A DNA stretch of 64,000 nucleotides. It comes from Oscarella lobularis. Taxonomy: Eukaryota; Porifera; Homoscleromorpha; Homosclerophorida; Oscarellidae. The translations under genes and the position numbers were made by a program. The notes under the pieces are model-generated. The model was not told the DNA's origin, searched no databases, and saw only the letters and a program-made list of their open reading frames with translations. The number at the start of each line of letters is the position of its first letter. Positions within the stretch are counted from its first letter, which is position 1. Location of the stretch: the NCBI RefSeq assembly GCF_947507565.1, contig NC_089185.1, positions 186,001-250,000 of the forward strand, given 5' to 3'. Positions 58,691-64,000 of the stretch are shown in pieces.

Positions 58691-61231
58691 ATGGCCACCG
58701 TATCAAAACAGCAGGTTTCTGACGTGTTTCGACGCCTTCGAGCCATACCCACGAACAAGGTAGATTGACAGAAGTCGTTTTTGTCGACTATTTCTGCGTC
58801 TAAGGCATGTTTCGATTGCCATGCGAGCGATCCGTCCTGGGCATCTATTTCCTACGGGGTCTTTCTCTGCATGCAATGCTCGGGAATACATCGTTCGCTC
58901 GGCGTTCATCTCTCCTTTATACGGTAACGATCTCCGGGGCGCCCGTGTGGGGGGGATCATTCGCTTCCTCCTTTTTTCTCCTCCTCCCCACCCGGAACAG
59001 ATCGACTCAACTCGATTCGTGGACGTGGATTCAGTTGAGAGCAATGCAAGTGGGCGGCAACGCTCAAGCGGTAAGAACCGAGTCCCCTTTCGCACGTCGT
59101 TTCCGCTATGTCTTCGTTTTATTACTCAGACGGCCTTCTTTCGTCAGCACGGATGCACTTCGACAAATCATAGCATTAAATATAACAGGTGATGCGTTTG
59201 CTATCGATTTTGTTTAAGTATTGGAGGCGAGATCTCTCTTCAGTCGCGCTGCTGCGCTCTACAAGGAAAAAATAGCAGGAATGGCTGAGCGAGCCCATCA
59301 AAAATACGGAACTGACGTCAGAATATTTTTTACGGATAAACTTTGTAATATGATAATATTTCTGTATTCACAGAGATTGCATATCAGTGTGACGTCTGAT
59401 GAATTTGGAGGAGAGAGCCAAGAAGACGATTTTTTTGATCAATTTCAACCCCAATCTCCCATAAATTCGACTCCGTCGAAAAAGCCACTCGGTGGACAAG
59501 GCAAGAAGTATATGATAGCAGAGGAATTTGTTCAATCTCTCCACGCATAGATGATGAGACGAATGATGCAGTTGGACCACAAGTAGAAAGATCATTGATT
59601 GATTGATACATATATAGAATTACGGATTTTTTTATTATTAGGTTTCCTTGCTGGCAAGCACTGAACCAGGCGCTTCTCTCTCCAAATTAGGTGGAAAAAG
59701 TTCGATTGGTCAGAGAATACCAGCTGCAAGCAAAAAGAAAGGGGTGATAGTTCTTAGCCAAATTTCTCTCAGCAGTTGACTGATGACATTTCTTGTAGAT
59801 TGGAGCGAAGAAGGGCCTTGGTGCGCAGAAAGTCAGTGACCACACCCATCTCGTTTCTCGTACTTAGTATTTATTCAGGTGGCGACCAATTTTAAAGAGG
59901 CTGAAGAGAAGGCTTCAGCAGCTGAGAAAAGATTTGAGCGGGAAAAGAAAGAGGAAGAGAGGTCCGTCATGATTGGACACGCGAGAGTATTGTTACGATG
60001 ATTCGCGTAGACTCACAACGTCGCTTGCCGTGGAAACGAAGAAAAGAGAGCAAATTGCACGAAACGTTGATCCGAGAAAAGCCGACCAGCTGGACAGACT
60101 CGGAATGGGTGCAAGCGGAATGCGGTAAGTTGAACGAGCGTTTGACGTCAACGTCCCTTCTTACGCCCACGAATCTTTCTAGAACGGTGAGTCATTCGGC
60201 TTCGGCGGCGATGAACACAATCGATCAAGTGGCGCCTGTCCGAGAAAGCAAGGCATCGAAATCGTTCGGAATGACGTCGTCGTCTGGAAGAAGAGGGGGA
60301 GGGGATGACGGCGGGTTTTTCGACAGGTTTTGCTCAGCTGTACGGGAAAATTCTTTCTGATTAACTTTGCTTAGTTTTGGACTAACTGAACCAAGAACTT
60401 ACATTGACGAACCATCACGGTAGGGAACCTCTGCCAAATAGATGTACGATTGCAAAATTATTTTAGATATGGGCAAGACTTTGATGATGGATGGGGATTA
60501 TCAAAATTTGAAAGGTAAAGTAGCTCCTTGATTAATCAAGAATGCGTGCACGTACGTTCTGAGATAGCAGCAGCACCAGTGGCGGCAGGCAATTCGGAGG
60601 AAGCAAGTCTAGTGCACGAGAATCAACGGCTAAAACGAATAAGTAGGACGCGGTTTTTTGAAGGTTGAGTGCTTACTCTTTCAATCATTTATTGTATTAG
60701 ATCACACACCAAGTCTGCTAAGGCAGAAAGTAATGCGACAGTATATAGCCTTTGATTCATTTAACATGGGTGTCTTGCACAGCTTCGGCTGCTACTGATC
60801 GATTTTCTTCATCCAAAGGCATTTCATCGGATCAATATTTTGGAAAGGAGACTGGAAGTTCAACGGAGGTATACAGCATACGTGCTGAGCTTTTGCGTGC
60901 TTATTGACTTGGTACAGTATGGAAGAGGAGGAGGAAGATTAGACCAGTTTAGCGGTGCCAGCGGAATATCGAGTGCTGACGTTTTTGGAGAAAATGAAGG
61001 TTTGTCTAGTCGCTCACTGATAGTCGTCACGTCCTTAGACGTTATTGTGTTCCAGACAGGGGAGAAGGGCGCTTTGACCTTCGAAGTGAAGTATCCAGAG
61101 TGACCGGGAAACTATCTACAATGGCCAGTGGAGTTATCGGGTCAATAAAGGTGCGATATATAGCAGTGCGACGGGACGAGCGAAATTTAAATTCTCTCTC
61201 TGCGTGGCAGGATCGTTATGGAAGGCACTGA
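58691..61231 (+). CDS. ARFGAP2/3: ADP-ribosylation factor GTPase-activating protein 2/3
   Basis: Golgi ArfGAP that acts with COPI coats. Start [20 protein letters not shown], then the C4 zinc finger C-x2-C-x16-C-x2-C ([22 protein letters not shown]) with the arginine finger in [33 protein letters not shown] and AFFRQHGC. Downstream: [20 protein letters not shown], a linker with DFFDQF, a basic segment ([11 protein letters not shown]-like), repeated short motifs including [14 protein letters not shown], and the ArfGAP2/3 C-terminal amphipathic segment [18 protein letters not shown]. Last codons RH then stop at 61229-61231. Middle exon borders are approximate. A single gene seems to stand for the vertebrate ARFGAP2 and ARFGAP3 pair. 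Confidence 0.88.
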
Positions 61232-61414
61232 TGATTGTAGGTATTTATGTTATTATTGCATGCTTATCTTCCAGTGTTTGCGCGAAACGAGAAGCGTATG
61301 AGTTTTGAGTGCGTTCGTTCATAGCGCATGCAGCCTTTGCGTATAAGGGGGGAAAACAGCGCGCAGGTCAGCGGTAGACTATGCTTTTTACTAATTCTTC
61401 ACGTGAAGTATCGT

Positions 61415-61500
61415 TTAGACGGTTGATTCAATCCACAGGACAATAGCTGGTGGCCATAGCAACGCCGTGGCTGACTCTGAAGGAGTCACGTCACTCCGCT

Positions 61501-61531
<31 letters not shown>

Positions 61532-63153
61532 CGGATCTTCTTGATTTTCTGAAACGAGACATTGAGATCCGGTCGCACAGATCAACATCAGAATTGTCGC
61601 CAACAGATCAATTCCTCCGGCTATGACAAACGGAATTGCGTAGCTTTGAAAGACGTCATAGAGCCATCCTAAAGAAGGAAAGAGAGAAAAGGGGAGAAAA
61701 AGAGCGTCAGGTAACAAGAGAAATAAAATTTAGTGCATGTGCCTGTAACAATAGGGCCGAGTGTAGCGGGAAAGACGGAGATGAAGGAGTAGACTCCGTA
61801 TCCTTTCATAGCAGCGATAGAGCCAAGCAGGTCTCGACAGACGATTACGTTAAGGACGAGTTTCCCCATGAGAGCACCTGTAAGTAGAGCATAAACTACA
61901 ACGTGAGTATAGGTCTCGTAGAGGGGAAAAAGAAAATTTGGAAGCGCGCCGAGAAAAAGTGTGAATGCCTGAAGAGCAATGTGGTTGCGAATTCGCGTTG
62001 CCAAGACCCCAATACCAATGCTGCCAACTGCAGCGGCAACGTAGTGGTAAGTAAGCAATAAGCTTGAGTGACTGCTCCCAATTTTCAAGCTGCACTCGGC
62101 ATAACGAATCTAAACAAGTGAAGGGTTAGAAACAAGAAATTCCTTTCTCATCATGGATGAACTCATGGGGGCACCCAGCTGCCCCGTTCAACCACAACTA
62201 AAAAAACTGAAAGTGGGGGGATAAAGAAAGCTGCAGGTAAGAAAGCTCGATTTGTCTTACGAGATGATACGTTGGCAGATAGTAGGTAAAAAAGTGAAGG
62301 CTCATTGCAGCACACCACAGCATGAACCGTCTGTGTTTTAGTATCGTCTTGTATTTGGTGACTGCTCGTGTTGTGGCGGCGGCAGTCTGAGGAGGAGCCA
62401 CCTCGGGGGGACGACGAATAAGAATTGCAAAGAGACCAATGGCCAAACCCAGGACTGTGTAGGCGAGAATAACGTTGTCAAGACCGTAGTCGCGAAGGAG
62501 CCAGCGGGCAATAGGATTGAAAGCGGCACTGCCAACTTGCAAGCCGGTGATGCTCAGAGCGGAAGCAACGGGAAGGTATTTTGAGAAGTAGAGAGGCAGA
62601 AGTCCCACAGTTGGAGTGTAAATAAGCCCTGTTCCGATTCCAGCTAGCACAGCATAGCAAAGAACTGCCTGCCAGACTTGCTTTGCATACGTCGTCGCGT
62701 ACGCTCCCGCGCTGTATACGACTGCGCCGACGACGAGAACACTTCTTGGCGAGAAGTGCGATGATAGATGAGCGGCTGGAAGACCGAAGATGCATAGCAT
62801 CGCCGTCTGCACCGAACCTATCGTCGCTAGAACGAAGTGGCCGTCCATCACGCGTCATCATATCAAATTATCATCAAAGTCCCCTGACCTGTTGTGCCAC
62901 TTATTCCTCCAGAACCTTCTGTGTTACAGGTTGAAGCGCTAGTGTTCGCCTCCGTACTGTTGACGGCTGCGACTTGGGGAGTGGAATCGGTAAAGCGCTC
63001 AAGCAAACCGATGTAGAAAACGCCAGCTGAGCCCCTAGCTGCGTTGAAAAAAGCTAAAATGAAGAAAGCTGCTACGCAGACAGTCCATGACCATCCCCTA
63101 TCAAGACGCTTTGTTGGAAGGAGGAGAGAAAAACTGCAACGCCGCGGCGAAGA

Positions 63154-63190
<37 letters not shown>

Positions 63191-63192
63191 AT
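61415..63192 (-). CDS. Monocarboxylate-transporter-like MFS protein, diverged copy 3
   Basis: Exons 62889-63192, 62261-62817, 61743-62109 and 61415-61668 give 493 residues. Intron positions match the two tandem copies at 24.8 and 27.4 kb, exon 3 is the same length (367 bp), and the GC donor of intron 3 is conserved (ACAG|GCACAT). Sequence is clearly diverged (RLDRGWSWTVCVAAFFILAF, GLPAAHLSSHFSPRSV, ALSITGLQVGSAAFNPIARW). N-terminus begins with a run of serines from a TCG repeat and the C-terminal tail has a run of threonines from an ACG repeat. An older duplicate of the same transporter; substrate not readable. Confidence 0.83.
61501..61531. repeat. TCG/ACG trinucleotide repeat (poly-Thr)
   Basis: Encodes the Thr run in the C-terminal tail of SLC16-like copy 3. 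Confidence 0.85.
63153..63190. repeat. GAC/TCG trinucleotide repeat (poly-Ser)
   Basis: Encodes the serine run directly after the start codon of SLC16-like copy 3; likely length-polymorphic. Confidence 0.85.
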
Positions 63193-63425
63193 TGATCCCG
63201 GTACGTGTTGCTGCTGCTGCGCAATGGCGTTTAGGTACCGGTTTGACGACTGAGGCCTGTCCTACCGGTTTGACGACCTTCAAGTGCGGAGCATTCCATG
63301 CCTCTCGTCACACTGGTTCAACTTGCAATAAGAAATATTCGGAAGCTAGCGCAACCAAAAGGACCATATATAGAGACGCGCGACCAAACGGAAACTGCAC
63401 ATTCACTATCTAGGTTCACGCACGT

Positions 63426-64000
63426 CTATAGATCGTCAAAACGGGGTAAATCAATGCATGGTTTTTTCACCACCACTTCGACGTGGCATGTGTAGAAGGG
63501 CAAAGGCTGGCCTTTTGCGTGCGAATATCTCGCCAATAGCTTGTCATAGTCTTCGGACTTGACTTCGGCGGCACGAAAGTGCCCAACACACGTCGCTTCC
63601 CACCAGTTGAGCAGGACATTTTTAGTGGGAAAAACGCCGACGATGTGATCGTCCTCCTCGACGTCGTATATACGACATCGAATCCCACTTCTTTCGCGAT
63701 GCTCGTCCAATAGGAGACGGATTCGAGATTCTAGCCAATAGCGAACAGAAAAGACTCGTACGAATTTCCGTGTTGGATCACCGTCAGATCGCGTACGAAG
63801 CCTTTTATGCGTTGAGACGTCGCGTGAAGCCAAATCTTCCTCCCGGCTTCAGCGAAGCGTAGATTTTCTGAAGTATTTCTCTGTGTTTGTCTCGAGGTAT
63901 CCAATGGACAAGATGAGTGGCGTTGATTACGTCGTAGGGCCCGAATTCGGCAGCTTCGTCAATAGATCCGTGCACGATTTTCACGTTTTTATCATCATTG
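63426..64000 (-). CDS. SAM-dependent methyltransferase, partial
   Basis: The 5' part lies beyond the window. Visible: YDVINATHLVHWIPRDKHRE, then LKPGGRFGF (the post-strand-4 glycine loop typical of class I methyltransferases), an intron, and a C-terminal part (GVFPTKNVLLNWWEATCVGH, LPFYTCHVEVVVKKP) usual for small-molecule methyltransferases of this fold. The likely splice is at CGAC|GTCTC with acceptor GGCTAG, because the unspliced frame hits a stop soon after GFTRR; other donors are possible. The substrate cannot be told. Confidence 0.6.

Noticed and set aside
63044-63253. Poly-Asp plus-strand frame
   Set aside because: Antisense reading of the trinucleotide repeat that encodes the serine run of SLC16-like 3.

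Overview
This is a very gene-dense eukaryotic (animal) window: about 32 protein-coding genes in 64 kb, roughly one per 2 kb, alternating between strands. Most introns are tiny (about 49-65 bp where I could place both ends) and intergenic gaps are often below 110 bp. The gene set is metazoan: LMBRD1, STK40, DCAF6, DOP1, PARG, MPC2, a NELL-like TSPN/VWC/EGF protein, two collagens and several motile-cilium genes. The compactness plus animal collagens best fits a sponge with a small genome, for example a homoscleromorph such as Oscarella. That assignment is inference from layout and content; I could not run a search.

Layout. 0-6 kb: intronless LMBRD1, then two tandem paralogues of an unrecognised type I membrane protein. 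6-24.7 kb: DNAJB13, MGME1, a small signal-anchored or secreted protein, RAP1GDS1, CFAP69, GPR89/GPHR, a coiled-coil/PDZ/SH3 scaffold that ends in a death domain, a WD40 protein, the pseudokinase STK40 and CFAP298. 24.5-29.3 kb: a recent tandem duplication of an SLC16-like transporter. It copied exon 1 of CFAP298 and the last exon of CLXN, leaving two gene fragments at the junction; the second unit also carries a ~460 bp segment flanked by inverted repeats. 29.1-34.9 kb: CLXN and KIF25 with overlapping or abutting 5' coding ends, a RING-TRAF-zinc-finger-F-box protein, and a small RS-rich ORF. 35.2-39.7 kb: two short collagens head to head. 39.8-53.9 kb: DCAF6, MPC2, DOP1, PARG and SRD5A1, tightly packed. 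53.9-64 kb: NELL-like protein, an ER-type coiled-coil membrane protein, transaldolase, ARFGAP2/3, a third diverged SLC16-like gene, and a partial SAM methyltransferase.

Themes. Head-to-head pairs sharing about 70-110 bp are the rule, suggesting bidirectional promoters. Five genes of the 5.9-32.6 kb interval have ciliary relatives (DNAJB13, CFAP69, CFAP298, CLXN and, less certainly, KIF25). The most novel-looking products are the death-domain scaffold, the RING/TRAF/F-box protein and the two phase-1-exon membrane paralogues. Coordinates given for multi-exon genes are from start codon to stop codon, introns included.
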